Part shown: positions 38,521 to 49,302 of the stretch, piece by piece | How positions within the stretch are numbered: position 1 is the stretch's first letter | Layout of the letters: the number at the start of each line of letters is the position of its first letter | Assembly: GCA_027482245.1 (NCBI GenBank) | Contig: JAIXWG010000064.1 | Location: 62,001 to 126,000, forward strand | Direction: 5' to 3' | From: Acetobacteraceae bacterium | GTDB lineage: Bacteria; Pseudomonadota; Alphaproteobacteria; Acetobacterales; Acetobacteraceae | DNA: 64,000 nt | Translations under genes and position numbers: made by a program | The notes under the pieces: model-generated | Seen by the model: only the letters and a program-made list of their open reading frames with translations | Database searches by the model: none | Told to the model about the DNA's origin: nothing

Positions 38521-39226
38521 GGAAGCCGATCCTGTCGCCCTCCAGCACCCCGCAGGTCAGCACGCCCCCGCAATGGGCAGCGGTGTCCAGGTTGATGCGG
38601 TTCTGCCGGATTTCCGGGGCGAGGCGCGCGGTGTGCCCATGCACGATCACGGCGGGGTGCGGCGCCTCGTGATGCAGAAAGGGGCCGCGGATGGTCAGCA
38701 GATCCTCGGCCGTTTGCGCCTGAAGCGCCACGCCCGGGCGGATGCCGGCATGGACGAATAGATAGGGGCCTTCGCGGTGCGACAGCGCCAAGCCGTCCCG
38801 CAGCAGCGCCTGGTGCGCGGCGGGGATCGCGGCCGCCCATGCCGCCGGTCCGGCCTCCGCCGCCGCCCCATAGCTCGCCAGCGTCGCCCGCCCGCCGCAC
38901 CACAGCCAGTCATCCGCTGCCGCGCGGTCGCCGGCCAGGGCATCGCGCATCATCGCCTCATGGTTGCCCATCAGGGTCACGACGGTGGCGCTCGCCGGCC
39001 GGAAGCCCGCGACCAGGTCCAGCACCGCCGCCGGGTCACCGGCCTTGTCCACGTAGTCGCCGAGATGGACCACGACGGCGCGCGCCACGGGCCGCGCCGC
39101 CAGGTCCTGCACGATCATCCCGTGCAGCGTGGCCAGGCGCCCCGCCATCCCATGCACGTCGCCGATGGCATAGACCCGCACGCCGTCATCCAGCCGCGCC
39201 GGCGCCGCCTGCCAGGCAGGGCTCAC
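38510..39226 (-). CDS. Metallophosphoesterase (PPP-type serine/threonine phosphatase-like)
   Basis: VYAIGDVHGMAGRL; VVHLGDYVDKAGDP; LMGNHEAM; VHGHT motifs; GTG start. Confidence 0.88.
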   Translation of the reverse strand: MSPAWQAAPARLDDGVRVYAIGDVHGMAGRLATLHGMIVQDLAARPVARAVVVHLGDYVDKAGDPAAVLDLVAGFRPASATVVTLMGNHEAMMRDALAGDRAAADDWLWCGGRATLASYGAAAEAGPAAWAAAIPAAHQALLRDGLALSHREGPYLFVHAGIRPGVALQAQTAEDLLTIRGPFLHHEAPHPAVIVHGHTARLAPEIRQNRINLDTAAHCGGVLTCGVLEGDRIGFLTA

Positions 39227-39864
39227 ACCGGACGCCCGTAATCGCCCAGCATCGCGGCGGCCTCCGCCAGTTCGGCCTCGGAGAGAAGGACCGGCGCGAT
39301 GCCCGCGGCCCGCAGGGCCAGGTACTGCGCCGAGAGGTTCTCCACCTCCCGCGCCAGCGCCACCGCGCCGGCGAGCGTCGCGCCCAGCGCGACGACGCCG
39401 TGGTTGGCCAGCAGCGTGGCGCGCAGCCCCTCGCCCAGCGCCGCCACGGCCGATTGGGCCAGCGCCTCCGTCCCGAAGGTCGCATGCGTCGCGCAAGGGA
39501 TGCCGCGCCGCCCGCCCTCGCCGGCCAGGGTGATCATGTAGTGGAGGGGCGGAATGGGATGGCGCGCGCAGGACAGGGCCGTCGCCATCGGGCTGTGGGT
39601 GTGCACCACCGCCATCGCGTCCGGCCGAGCCCGATAGATCGCCGCATGCAGCCGCCATTCAGAGGAAGGGCGCTCCGCCCCCGCTACCCGGCCATCCGGC
39701 CCGCAGCGCACGAGGTCATCCGCCGTCATCACGGCATAGGGCAGGCCGGAGGGCGTGATGACGAAGCCATCGCCATCGCGCAGCGACAGGTTGCCCGATT
39801 TCTGCGGCATGAACCCCGCCGCATCCAGCGCCCGCGCGGCCTCGACCAGTGCGGCGGCGCTCAT
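39223..39864 (-). CDS. Class II aldolase/adducin family protein
   Basis: SGNLSLRDGDGFVITPSG; VVHTHSPMATALSC; LLANHGVVALG. Confidence 0.88.
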   Translation of the reverse strand: MSAAALVEAARALDAAGFMPQKSGNLSLRDGDGFVITPSGLPYAVMTADDLVRCGPDGRVAGAERPSSEWRLHAAIYRARPDAMAVVHTHSPMATALSCARHPIPPLHYMITLAGEGGRRGIPCATHATFGTEALAQSAVAALGEGLRATLLANHGVVALGATLAGAVALAREVENLSAQYLALRAAGIAPVLLSEAELAEAAAMLGDYGRPV

Positions 39865-40994
39865 CAATCCGCCTTGGCGCTGGCGTCCGATCGCGTGGCG
39901 CCGACGCGCTGCGCCAGCGCGGCCGCCATGAACTCGTCGATCTCGCCGTCCAGAACCGCGTCGGGGTTGCCCTTCTCCACGCCCGTGCGCAGGTCCTTCA
40001 CCATCTGGTAGGGCTGCAGCACATAGGAGCGGATCTGGTGGCCCCAGCCGATATCGGTCTTGCCGGCCTCGATCCCGGCCGTGATCGCCTCCCGCTTGCG
40101 CAGTTCCAGCTCGTAGAGCCGCGCCTTCAGCATATCCATGGCGATGACGCGGTTGCGGTGCTGGCTGCGGTCCTGGGTGGAGGCCGCAACGATGCCGGTC
40201 GGGATATGGGTGAAGCGCACGCCCGATTCGGTCTTGTTGACGTGCTGGCCGCCGGCGCCGGAAGCGCGGAAGGTGTCGGTCTTGATGTCGGCCGGGTTGA
40301 TCTCGATCTCGATCTTGTCGTCGATCACCGGGTACACGTAGATGCTGGCGAAGCTGGTCTGGCGCCGCGCCGCCGCGTCGAAGGGGCTGATGCGCACCAG
40401 GCGGTGCACGCCCGTCTCCGTCTTCAGCCATCCGAAGGCGTTGGAGCCGGTGACCTGGATGGTGGCGGACTTGATGCCGGCCTGCTCGCCTTCCGACTGC
40501 TCCGTCATCGTCACCTTGTAGCCGCGACGCTCCGCCCAGCGCGTGTACATGCGCAGCAGCATCTCGGCCCAGTCCTGGGCCTCCGTGCCGCCGGCGCCGG
40601 CGTTGACTTCGAGGTAGGCGTCGTTGGGATCGGCCTCGCCGGACAGCAGGCTCTCGATCTCCCGGTGCTTCGCCTCCTCGGCGTAGCCCTTCATGTCGGC
40701 CACCGCGGCATCGGCCATGGCGGCATCGCCCTCGGCCTCCGCCATCTCCACCAGCTCGACCGCATCGGCGACGTCGCGCTCCAGCTTCAGCACGCCCTCG
40801 ATCTGGGCAGCGAGGCGGTTGCGTTCCCGCATCACCGCCTGGGCCTCATCGGCCTTGTTCCAGAGGTCCGGGTCCTCGGAGCGGGCGTTCAGCTCCTCCA
40901 GCCGCCGCACGGCGGCGTCCCAGTCCAGATGGGCGCGGAGCAGCGCGAGGCTGTCCGCGATCTCGGTCTTCAGCTTTTCGGCGTCTGCGCGCAT
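39864..40994 (-). CDS. prfB: Peptide chain release factor 2 (no programmed frameshift evident)
   Basis: SPF anticodon-like motif ([19 protein letters not shown]), [19 protein letters not shown] motif, DRSQHRNR. Confidence 0.96.
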   Translation of the reverse strand: MRADAEKLKTEIADSLALLRAHLDWDAAVRRLEELNARSEDPDLWNKADEAQAVMRERNRLAAQIEGVLKLERDVADAVELVEMAEAEGDAAMADAAVADMKGYAEEAKHREIESLLSGEADPNDAYLEVNAGAGGTEAQDWAEMLLRMYTRWAERRGYKVTMTEQSEGEQAGIKSATIQVTGSNAFGWLKTETGVHRLVRISPFDAAARRQTSFASIYVYPVIDDKIEIEINPADIKTDTFRASGAGGQHVNKTESGVRFTHIPTGIVAASTQDRSQHRNRVIAMDMLKARLYELELRKREAITAGIEAGKTDIGWGHQIRSYVLQPYQMVKDLRTGVEKGNPDAVLDGEIDEFMAAALAQRVGATRSDASAKAD

Positions 40995-41001
40995 GAGCGG
41001 T

Positions 41002-43602
41002 TCAGTAGAGCCCGCCCAGATTGCTGTCGAGGCCAGCCGCCGCCGTCCCCGGCCCGCCAGCCCCCGCCAGAGGGTCGGAAGGCGGCCGCGCGCTGTTCTC
41101 CGTGCCCGGGCGGAAGGCTTCCAGGATGGTCTGGCCGTTATCCAGCTGCAGCCGCACCAGCGCGACGCCCGGCGGCGCGCGGAAGGGAATGGGTGGCGTG
41201 CCCTGGGTGGCGGCCGCGACCACGTCCCGGAAGATCGGCGTGGCCAGCCGCCCGCCCGTGACATCCGCACCGTTCTCGCTCAGCAGCCGCAGCGTCCGCG
41301 GCTCGTCGAAGCCGACCCAGACCGCGACGACGAGGTCCGGCGTGAAGCCGACAAACCAGGCATCCTTGTAGTCGTCCGTCGTGCCGGTCTTGCCGGCGAC
41401 GGGGCGGTTCAGCCCCTCCGCCGCCCGGGTCCCCGTGCCGCGCTGGACCACGCCCTGCAGCAGGCTGGTCATCTGGAAGGCGGTGACCGGGTCCACGATC
41501 TGGCGGCGCGTGTCGGCCAGGCGGGGCGGCTGCCCCGTCGGGTCCGCGTTGCAGCCGCTGCATTCGCGCGCATCGGTGCGCCACACCAGGCGGCCATGGC
41601 GGTCCTGCACGCTGTCGATCAGCGTCGGGATCACCTGCCGGCCGCCATTGACGAAGCTGGCATAGCCCGCGGCCTGGCGGAGCACCGTCGTCTCCCCGGC
41701 GCCGAGCGACATGGCCAGCACGCGCGGCATGTTGGGGATGACGCCGAAGCGGTTGGCGACATCGGCGACCGCCGGCATGCCCACCTGCTGGGCCAGGCGG
41801 ATGGTCACCAGGTTGAGGCTGCGCTCCAGCGCGCTGCGCATGGTCACCCAGCCCTGGGCCGCGCCGCCGCCATAGTTGCCCGGCCGCCACATGCCCTGCG
41901 GCGTCATGATCTCGACCGGCGCGTCCAGCAGCAGCTGGTTGGGCGGGATCCCCGCCTCCAGCCCCGCCAGGTAGACATAGGGCTTGAAGGACGAACCCGG
42001 CTGCCGCATCGCCTGCGACGCCCGGTTGAACCAGGACCGCTCGAAGGAAAAGCCGCCCACCATCGCCAGCACGCGGCCGGTATTGGGGTCGAGCGCCACG
42101 ACCGCGCCCTCCACCTCCGGCAGCTGGCGCAGCATCAGGCGTTCGGGGCGGGCGGGGTTGCGGCCCTGCGCGGCGACGGCGGGCAACGTTTCCACCATCA
42201 CCACATCGCCGGGGTTCAGCGCTTCCTGCATGCGGCGGAGCGGCGGCGCCATGCGGCCATCCCGCACCGCCCGAGCCCAGGTCGCGATATCCTCCAGGTA
42301 CATGGCGCCGGTGCGGGGCTGCGGCGCCGTACGCGCGTCCGGCCGCTCCAGCCAGGCCAGGCGAGCCTCGCGCTCCCTCACCTCCAGCACCACGGCCAGG
42401 CGCCAGCCCGGCTGGATGCCAGGCGGCCGCGCCACGGCCTGCAGCGCCGGCAGCCATTCCGTCGCATTGGCGGAAATCCGCGCCACGGGCCCGCGCCAGC
42501 CACCGCGGCGGCGTTCATAGTCGAGGAGCCCCGTGCGCAGCGCCTTCTCGGCCTCCGCCTGCAGGTTCGGGTCGAGCGAGGTGCGGACCACGAGGCCGCC
42601 CATCGTCGTCTGGTCCACGCCGAAGCGGGTGATCAGCTCCCGCCGCACCTCCTCGGTGAAGTGCTGGCCGACCGCCACCATGTCCGGCCGCCGCGTCGGG
42701 CGGGGGATCAGGGGCTCGGCACGGGCGCGCGTCGCCTCATCCCGCGTGATGGCGCCATCCTCGGCCATGCGCTCCAGCACCCAGTCGCGGCGGGCCTTGG
42801 CGGCTTCGGGGAAGCGGATCGGGTTGTAGTTGTTGGGCGCCTTGGGCAGCGCGGCCAGGAAGGCGACCTCCGCCAGCGACAGCTCATCCAGCGACTTGTT
42901 GAAGTAGTTCTGCGCCGCCGCCGCCACACCATAGGCCTGCTGGCCCAGGAAGATCTCGTTCAGGTAGATCTCGAGGATGCGGGACTTCGGCATCGCCTGC
43001 TCGATGCGCAGCGCCAGGATCGCCTCCCGCACCTTGCGCGTCAGCGACCGCTCCGCCCCCACCAGCATGTTCTTGGCGACCTGCTGGGTGATGGTGGAGG
43101 CACCGGCCAGGCGCCGGCCGCTGCCGATCGCTTCGACATTCGTCAGCACGGTGCGGGCGATGCCGATGGGATCGACGCCCTGGTGCGTCCAGAAGCGCTG
43201 GTCCTCCGCCGAGACGAAGGCCTGCTGCAGGCGCTGGGGGATCGCCTCGATCGGGATGAAGACCCGGCGTTCCTGCGCCAGCTCCGCCATCAGGCGGCTG
43301 TCCGCGGCATAGATGCGCGACATCTGCGGCGGCTGGTAATCCGCCAGCCAGCGATAATCCGGCAACTCCGCCACGGCATTGCGGTACAGCGACCAGGCCG
43401 CCCCCGCCCCCGCCAAGCCAGCCGCGACGACCAGCACGATGGCGGTCTTCATCAGGAAGCCGACCGTGCCGACGAACCAGCGACGCTTGCGCCGCGGCGG
43501 CTTGGCCGGCGGCGGCGCCTCGGGTTCCGGAGCGGCAGCAGGCCTCCCGCCCACCATGGGGCCTTCGGCGCGAAGATCAGGGGTATCCATGCGGCGCTCC
43601 AT
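41002..43602 (-). CDS. mrcA: Penicillin-binding protein 1A (bifunctional transglycosylase/transpeptidase)
   Basis: [67 protein letters not shown]. Start could be 43590. Confidence 0.95.
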   Translation of the reverse strand: MERRMDTPDLRAEGPMVGGRPAAAPEPEAPPPAKPPRRKRRWFVGTVGFLMKTAIVLVVAAGLAGAGAAWSLYRNAVAELPDYRWLADYQPPQMSRIYAADSRLMAELAQERRVFIPIEAIPQRLQQAFVSAEDQRFWTHQGVDPIGIARTVLTNVEAIGSGRRLAGASTITQQVAKNMLVGAERSLTRKVREAILALRIEQAMPKSRILEIYLNEIFLGQQAYGVAAAAQNYFNKSLDELSLAEVAFLAALPKAPNNYNPIRFPEAAKARRDWVLERMAEDGAITRDEATRARAEPLIPRPTRRPDMVAVGQHFTEEVRRELITRFGVDQTTMGGLVVRTSLDPNLQAEAEKALRTGLLDYERRRGGWRGPVARISANATEWLPALQAVARPPGIQPGWRLAVVLEVREREARLAWLERPDARTAPQPRTGAMYLEDIATWARAVRDGRMAPPLRRMQEALNPGDVVMVETLPAVAAQGRNPARPERLMLRQLPEVEGAVVALDPNTGRVLAMVGGFSFERSWFNRASQAMRQPGSSFKPYVYLAGLEAGIPPNQLLLDAPVEIMTPQGMWRPGNYGGGAAQGWVTMRSALERSLNLVTIRLAQQVGMPAVADVANRFGVIPNMPRVLAMSLGAGETTVLRQAAGYASFVNGGRQVIPTLIDSVQDRHGRLVWRTDARECSGCNADPTGQPPRLADTRRQIVDPVTAFQMTSLLQGVVQRGTGTRAAEGLNRPVAGKTGTTDDYKDAWFVGFTPDLVVAVWVGFDEPRTLRLLSENGADVTGGRLATPIFRDVVAAATQGTPPIPFRAPPGVALVRLQLDNGQTILEAFRPGTENSARPPSDPLAGAGGPGTAAAGLDSNLGGLY

Positions 43603-43733
43603 ACACCACCCCGGCCAAAGGGGCACATGCGCAACGCACCAGATGGGCATGCACCGCCGTCACGGCCAGTTGTGCAGCGCAGGATACGGGCGAAGGCGTT
43701 GGCGGCGAGTGTAGGCGGGGGGTGCTGGTTGCC

Positions 43734-43955
43734 CGGGGAAAAGGCTCCGCCCCTTCCCCGATACCCCTTCCCGCCAAGGGCCAGCGGGCCCTTGGGAACC
43801 CATGAGATTGGTTGGTGAAGGGAGGGGCACGGCGCGACCGCTTGTTCGGCACGCCCACCATGCCCCTCCCTTCACCAACCAACACCTCGCGGTCCAGGGG
43901 CCCGAGGCCCCTGGCGCGGGAGAGGTCCGGAGAGGGGCGCGCAGCCCCTCTCCGG
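43734..43955. repeat. Composite symmetric multi-hairpin element (five hairpins)
   Basis: Hairpins 43734-43760, 43774-43795, 43808-43829/43861-43882 (22-bp perfect arms), 43894-43914 and 43927-43955. Confidence 0.9.
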
Positions 43956-43974
43956 GGCCACTCGCGCCACCCCG

Positions 43975-45159
43975 CTACCCCGCCGCCAGCGCCTCCGCCG
44001 TCCCTGCGCGGGCCAGCCAGCCATGGATGGCGCGGCCGAGGGCGCGGGCGACCTTGGCGCGGTGGTCGGGGCGGCGGAGGGCGGCTTCGTCGGCGGGGTG
44101 GCTGAGGAAGCCCATTTCCACCAGGACGGAGGGGATTTCCGGCGCCTTCAGCACCACGAAGCCGGCCTGGCGGTGGGTGTTGGGCAGCAGGGGCACGTCC
44201 TCCCCCAGTTCATCCACCACCAGGCTGGCCATGCGGGCGCTGCCGGCGCGGGTTTCCGCGCGCATGAGGGAGAGGAGGATCGCCTGCACTTCCGGCGAGA
44301 CGGAGGGCAGGCGGAGGCCGCCGGCGCGGTCGGCCAGGTTCTCCCGCCGGGCCAGCGCGCCGGCCAGGGCGTCCGAGTTGTCGCCCAGGGTATAGACGGA
44401 GGCGCCGCGGGCGCCTGGCGCGCTGTCCGCGTGCAGGGAGACGAAGAGGGTGGCCTGGCGGCGGCGCGCGAATTCGACGCGGTCGCCGAGTGGCACGAAG
44501 CGGTCGTTGCTGCGCGTCATGGCGACGCGGCAGCGCCCGCCGGCCTCCAGCACCTTCTTCAGCTCCTCGGCCGCGGCCAGGACGATGCGCTTTTCCAGCG
44601 TGCCCTGCGTGCCGATGGTGCCCGGGTCGCGCCCGCCATGGCCGGGGTCCACGACGACGAGGGGCAGCGGCCCGGCGCGGGCCGGGCTGCGGGTGGCGCC
44701 CCCGCCGGGCTGGGACCGCCCGAGGTTGGAGGCGGTGGCGGTGGCGCTTTCCGCCAGGGGCCGTCCAGCGGCGGCCAGGCGGGCGAAGCTGGCGGCTGTC
44801 GTCGGTTCCAGCTCGATGACCAGGCGGCCGCGATTCTCGTTCACGCGCCGCAGCGCCGCGGGGCGCAGCAGGTCGAGGCGAAGCTGGCCGCGTTCGGCGA
44901 CGCCGCGGCGGATGGGCCCGGCGGCGGCCAGGCTGGCCGGCCCGCGCCAGGGCGACCCTGGCGTGGTCAGCACCAGGCGATTCGGGCGGGCGGCGGCGAC
45001 CAGGCGCCAGCGCGTGCCGGCCGGCAGCGTCAGGGTGAGGCGCGCGCCGTCCCCCGCCGGTTCCAGCGTGGCATCGGTCACGGCGGCCTCGGCCGGCCTT
45101 GGCGGCGGCAGGGCGGCGAAGGCGAGCGCGAGGCTCGCCAAGGCACGGCGACCCAGCAT
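43975..45159 (-). CDS. amiC: N-acetylmuramoyl-L-alanine amidase
   Basis: Signal peptide; AMIN-like N-terminus; VVVDPGHGGRDPGTIGTQGTLEKRIVL; SLHADSAPGARGASVYTL; VLVEMGFLSHPADE. Confidence 0.93.
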   Translation of the reverse strand: MLGRRALASLALAFAALPPPRPAEAAVTDATLEPAGDGARLTLTLPAGTRWRLVAAARPNRLVLTTPGSPWRGPASLAAAGPIRRGVAERGQLRLDLLRPAALRRVNENRGRLVIELEPTTAASFARLAAAGRPLAESATATASNLGRSQPGGGATRSPARAGPLPLVVVDPGHGGRDPGTIGTQGTLEKRIVLAAAEELKKVLEAGGRCRVAMTRSNDRFVPLGDRVEFARRRQATLFVSLHADSAPGARGASVYTLGDNSDALAGALARRENLADRAGGLRLPSVSPEVQAILLSLMRAETRAGSARMASLVVDELGEDVPLLPNTHRQAGFVVLKAPEIPSVLVEMGFLSHPADEAALRRPDHRAKVARALGRAIHGWLARAGTAEALAAG

Positions 45160-46036
45160 GATGTCGGGTAGTCCCCCGCAGGCGCCGGCACCGCCCCCCG
45201 GCGCCGGAACATGGGCATGATGCCATGTCGGACCCGGCACTTGCCAGCATCCGTTGAGAGCGCGCTTCAACCCAGGCGCGCAGCAACGACCGAAGCGGCG
45301 CAGGCCCGCCACTTGTGCGCCGCACACAAATCGGCGATGGGGCGGCGCGGTCACCGCGCCGGCGCCGGCCAGGGCCGGCGGTCCGTCCCTGTTCCGACGG
45401 TGCCTTGTGGCCCCCGGTTGCACCGCCTATGGTGGGATGCCCCGGTGGCGTCAGCCGCCGGCAGGGTCCTTGTGTTCGCGCGGCCGCCCGGCCCGTATCC
45501 CGCCCCGAGATCGAGGCCGGTGATGCGCCAGTGGTGGCCTTAGTCCTGGCATGGTGAGTGGGCGCCGCCCCTTGCCGCGTTTCGCCAGGTGCCGCGGCCC
45601 CCGATCCCGCCGGCGCGGCGCATGCGGCGCATCCTTCCCGTTGGCCGGTCCCTGCACGCAGTCGGGGCGCACGGTCCGACGGGGATGCGTTCCATGCCCA
45701 CGCCGCCCGCCCGATTGCGCCTGCAACCGGCGCCCCCGCCTGGACCTCATGTCCGGGAGACCAGCTCAAGGGGGCTGCCGATTGAAGGGTTTCCGGGGCA
45801 GCGCGAGGCGCGCCCGCCGGGAACGGTCAGCCAGGGGTCTCCCCCGGCCGCACCGATCCCACTGAACCCACAGGGTCGTGCCCCCAGGCCGACCCGCCGA
45901 GAAGAGGACCGGATCGCCGCCGCATGGAAACCCTCCTGCCGCGATTCCGTCGCTTCCCGGGCCCCGCCACCACCTGCCGCCGCTGCCGGCCCCTGGGTGG
46001 AATCCCAGGCCAGCGCGGTGCGGAGTCCCCTCACCC

Positions 46037-49000
46037 ATGACCAAGCGCATGCTGATCGACGCATCCCACCCGGAAGAGACCCGGGTGGTGGTGCTGGACG
46101 GCAACCGGCTCGAAGCCTTCGACATCGAGTCGGCCAACAAGATGCCCCTGAAGGGCAACATCTACCTGGCCCGCGTCGTGCGGGTCGAACCCAGCCTGCA
46201 GGCCGCCTTCGTCGAGTATGGCGGCAACCGGCACGGCTTCCTGGCCTTCGGCGAGATCCATCCCGACTACTACCAGCTTCCCGTCGCCGACCGGCAGCGC
46301 CTGATCGAGATGCAGCAGGCCGAGGCGCGCGAGGAGCAGGAGCGCGAGGACGCCGAGGACGCGGCGCGTGACATCGATGCCGCGCTGAACGGCGCTCTCG
46401 AAGCCGCCGCCGCGGCGGAGATCGAGGCCGGTGCCGCCGAGCCGGAAGCCCCGGCCGAGATCCGGCATGAGGAGGTCTCCGCCCAGGCCGAGCAGCCCGC
46501 CGAGGCTGCCGACGCCCAGGCTAGCGAGACAGGCAGCGAGGCCGGCGCCGGGCAGAGCGCGGAGGCCGCCGAGGCTGCCGCCGACGACGCCTATGCCGCC
46601 GCCGCCGAGAGCGACGCCGCCGAAGCCGCCGCCGACGCGGCCGAGGACGCCGCACGCAGCGATCACGACCGGGGCCAGGACGATCGGGGCCAGGACGATC
46701 GGCGCGAGGACGAGTACGAGAGCGTCGGCAATGCCGATGCGCCCCCGCCGGAGACGGTGGGCGGCACGACCGAGGATGACGCGCGCGAACGCCGCATCCC
46801 GCCCCGCTTCCTGCGCCACTACAAGATCCAGGAAGTCATCAAGCGCCGGCAGATCATGCTGGTGCAGGTGGTGAAGGAGGAGCGCGGCTCGAAGGGCGCG
46901 GCGCTGACCACCTACATCTCGCTGGCCGGCCGCTTCTCCGTGCTGATGCCGAACTCGCCCCGCGGCGGCGGCGTCTCCCGCAAGATCACCTCCGCCGCCG
47001 ACCGCAAGCGGCTGCGGGAGATCATCGACGAGCAGGGCCTGCCCCAGGGCATGTCGCTGATCGTCCGCACCGCCGGCGCGGCGCGGCCTAAGCCCGAGAT
47101 CAAGCGCGACTGCGAATATTTGCTGCGGCTCTGGGACGGCATCCGGGAACGCACCTTCGCCTCCTCCGCCCCCGCCCTGATCTATGAGGAGGCGGACCTC
47201 ATCAAGCGGTCCATCCGCGACGTCTACGGCAAGGACGTCGAGGAAGTGCTGGTGGATGGCGAGGACGCCTACAACGACGCGCGCGAATTCATGCGCATGC
47301 TGATGCCGGCCCATGCCAGCAAGGTGCGGCCGGTGCGGGACGGCGTGCCGCTGTTCGCCCGCCACGGCGTCGATGCGCAGCTGGACGCCATGCACAGCCC
47401 GACCGTGCAGCTGAAGTCCGGCGGCTACATCGTCATCAACCAGACCGAGGCGCTGGTCGCCATCGACGTAAACTCCGGCCGCGCCACCCGCGACCGGCAC
47501 ATCGAGGACACCGCGCTCCGCACCAACCTGGAGGCGGCCGACGAGGTCGCGCGCCAGCTGCGGCTGCGGGACCTGGCGGGCCTCATCGTCATCGACTTCA
47601 TCGACATGGAGTCGAACAAGCATGACGGGATGGTGGAGCGCCGCCTCAAGGAAGCGCTGAAGCAGGACCGCGCGCGCATCCAGGTCGGCCGCATCAGCCA
47701 TTTCGGCCTGCTGGAGATGTCGCGCCAGCGGCTGCGCCCGAGCGTCGTCGAACACGCCTATGTCGCCTGCCCGCATTGCCAGGGCCGCGGCCTGGTCCGC
47801 GGCGTGGAAAGCAGCGGCCTGCAGGTGCTGCGCGCGATCGAGGAGGAAGGCGCCAAGCGCCGCGCCGCCGAGATCGTCGTGCATGTCGCCATGCCGGTGA
47901 TGCTGTGGCTGCTGAACCGGAAGCGCGAACGGCTCGGCCAGATCGAGCAGAAGTACAGCATGTCCGTGCTGGTGCAGCCGGATGACACGCTGATCCCGCC
48001 AGCGCTGCGCATCGAGCGCACCCGCGCGCAGAATCCCGACGCCATCGCCGAACGCCCCTCCGCGCTGCGCATGGACTATGCGCCGGAGCCGGAGGAGCCC
48101 GAGGTCGATACGCTGGAGGAGATCGAGGAGGAGGCCCCGCCCCCGCCGCGCCAGCGTGAGCAGCGCGAGCCTCGCCAGCCCCGCGAAGCGCGGGAGCCGC
48201 GTGAGCCCCGGGGCGATGCCGCCGAGCCGCGCGCGCCGCGCGAGGGGGTGCCGGAGGCCGAGGGTGAATCCTCCGCCGAGGGCCAGCGCCGCCGCCGCCG
48301 CCGCCGCCGCCGTGGCGGTCGCCGCGAGGGCATGGAAGGCCGTCCGGAAGGCACTGCCGATGGCGCCAATGCCGGTGGCGACGAGGAGGGCGAGGAGGAC
48401 GAGGTGAACGCCGAGGCCGCGGCCGAGGCGGAGCCCGCCACCGCCGAGGCCGGATCGCCGGAAGCCGCGTCGCCGGAGGCCGGGATGGCGGAGGCGGGAA
48501 CGCCCGATGCCGATGCCGATGCCGATGCCGCCGCCGCCGCCGAGGAGGAGAGCGCCGCACGCCGCCGCCGCGGCCGCCGCGGTGGCCGCCGCCGGCGCGA
48601 GGGCGAGGAGAGCGTGGGCGAGGAAGCCCCGGTCGCCGCTGCCCCCCCGCCGCGCCGCGCGCCGACGCCGGCCGACCCCTTCGCCGGGCACATGGACGAC
48701 ATCTTCTCCGCCATGGAAGCGGCGGAGGAGGCGGCCGCCCGCGCCGTGACGGCGCGCCGCCAGCCCGCGCCGGCGCCGCAGCCCGAGGCCCCGGCCCCCG
48801 AGGCCGCCGCGCCGGTGGCGGAGGCCCCCAAGGCCGAAGCCCCGGCCATTGAGACGGCGGCCGAGGTCCCGGCCACCGAAGCCCCGGCGCCCGTGGTCGA
48901 AACGGCCTCCGTCGAAGCCAGCGTCACCGTGACCGCGGAAGCCAGCTTCACGGCCGCCGAGCCCGCGCCGGAACCGGCCCCGGCGGCTCCCCCTGCGGCC

Positions 49001-49114
49001 GCTGCCGAGGCGGGGGTGCCGGAGGTGGTCGCCGCCCCGCCCGTCGCCCCCATCGTGCTGGGCGAGGGGACGGAGGTGGACCTGCCGCGCAAGCGCGGCT
49101 GGTGGCGCCGCTGA
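46037..49114 (+). CDS. rne: Ribonuclease E/G family endoribonuclease (RNase E)
   Basis: MTKRMLIDASHPEETRVVVLDGNRLEAFDIES; VAIDVNSGRATRDRHIEDTALRTNLEAADEVARQLRLRDLAGLIVIDFIDM; CPHCQGRG zinc link. Confidence 0.97.
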   Translation: MTKRMLIDASHPEETRVVVLDGNRLEAFDIESANKMPLKGNIYLARVVRVEPSLQAAFVEYGGNRHGFLAFGEIHPDYYQLPVADRQRLIEMQQAEAREEQEREDAEDAARDIDAALNGALEAAAAAEIEAGAAEPEAPAEIRHEEVSAQAEQPAEAADAQASETGSEAGAGQSAEAAEAAADDAYAAAAESDAAEAAADAAEDAARSDHDRGQDDRGQDDRREDEYESVGNADAPPPETVGGTTEDDARERRIPPRFLRHYKIQEVIKRRQIMLVQVVKEERGSKGAALTTYISLAGRFSVLMPNSPRGGGVSRKITSAADRKRLREIIDEQGLPQGMSLIVRTAGAARPKPEIKRDCEYLLRLWDGIRERTFASSAPALIYEEADLIKRSIRDVYGKDVEEVLVDGEDAYNDAREFMRMLMPAHASKVRPVRDGVPLFARHGVDAQLDAMHSPTVQLKSGGYIVINQTEALVAIDVNSGRATRDRHIEDTALRTNLEAADEVARQLRLRDLAGLIVIDFIDMESNKHDGMVERRLKEALKQDRARIQVGRISHFGLLEMSRQRLRPSVVEHAYVACPHCQGRGLVRGVESSGLQVLRAIEEEGAKRRAAEIVVHVAMPVMLWLLNRKRERLGQIEQKYSMSVLVQPDDTLIPPALRIERTRAQNPDAIAERPSALRMDYAPEPEEPEVDTLEEIEEEAPPPPRQREQREPRQPREAREPREPRGDAAEPRAPREGVPEAEGESSAEGQRRRRRRRRRGGRREGMEGRPEGTADGANAGGDEEGEEDEVNAEAAAEAEPATAEAGSPEAASPEAGMAEAGTPDADADADAAAAAEEESAARRRRGRRGGRRRREGEESVGEEAPVAAAPPPRRAPTPADPFAGHMDDIFSAMEAAEEAAARAVTARRQPAPAPQPEAPAPEAAAPVAEAPKAEAPAIETAAEVPATEAPAPVVETASVEASVTVTAEASFTAAEPAPEPAPAAPPAAAAEAGVPEVVAAPPVAPIVLGEGTEVDLPRKRGWWRR

Positions 49115-49141
49115 TCCGCAGCACCGCGCTGCCTGCCTGAT

Positions 49142-49175
49142 CGAAGCCGCCGGGATGACCATCCCGGCGGCTTCG
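49142..49175 (+). terminator. Terminator hairpin after rne
   Basis: CGAAGCCGCCGGGAT-gacc-ATCCCGGCGGCTTCG, 15-bp perfect stem. Confidence 0.85.
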
Positions 49176-49302
49176 TCGTTCATGGCGCCCCGGCGCCGTG
49201 GCGCGGGGCGGCGCATGGCAGCCTCCCCGACCCCCCGGTTGCGGCCGCGCGGGCAACCGGTGATGGTGCGCCCATCCAGCCGGGCGGACCGGCGCAGGGG
49301 GA

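Noticed and set aside
39864-40994. Programmed +1 frameshift in prfB
   Set aside because: The ORF is continuous from an in-frame ATG through the whole protein with no internal UGA near codon 25.
43734-43955. Insertion-sequence terminal repeats
   Set aside because: No transposase ORF between the inverted repeats (31-nt spacer); at most a non-autonomous element, reported as such.
45551-45865. Small plus-strand ORFs upstream of rne
   Set aside because: Arg/Pro-rich, mutually overlapping frames without SD or motif; typical spurious ORFs in GC-rich non-coding DNA.
46031-49216. 1061-aa minus-strand ORF over rne
   Set aside because: Gly/Arg/Leu-biased antisense frame created by rne codon usage; rne is unambiguous.
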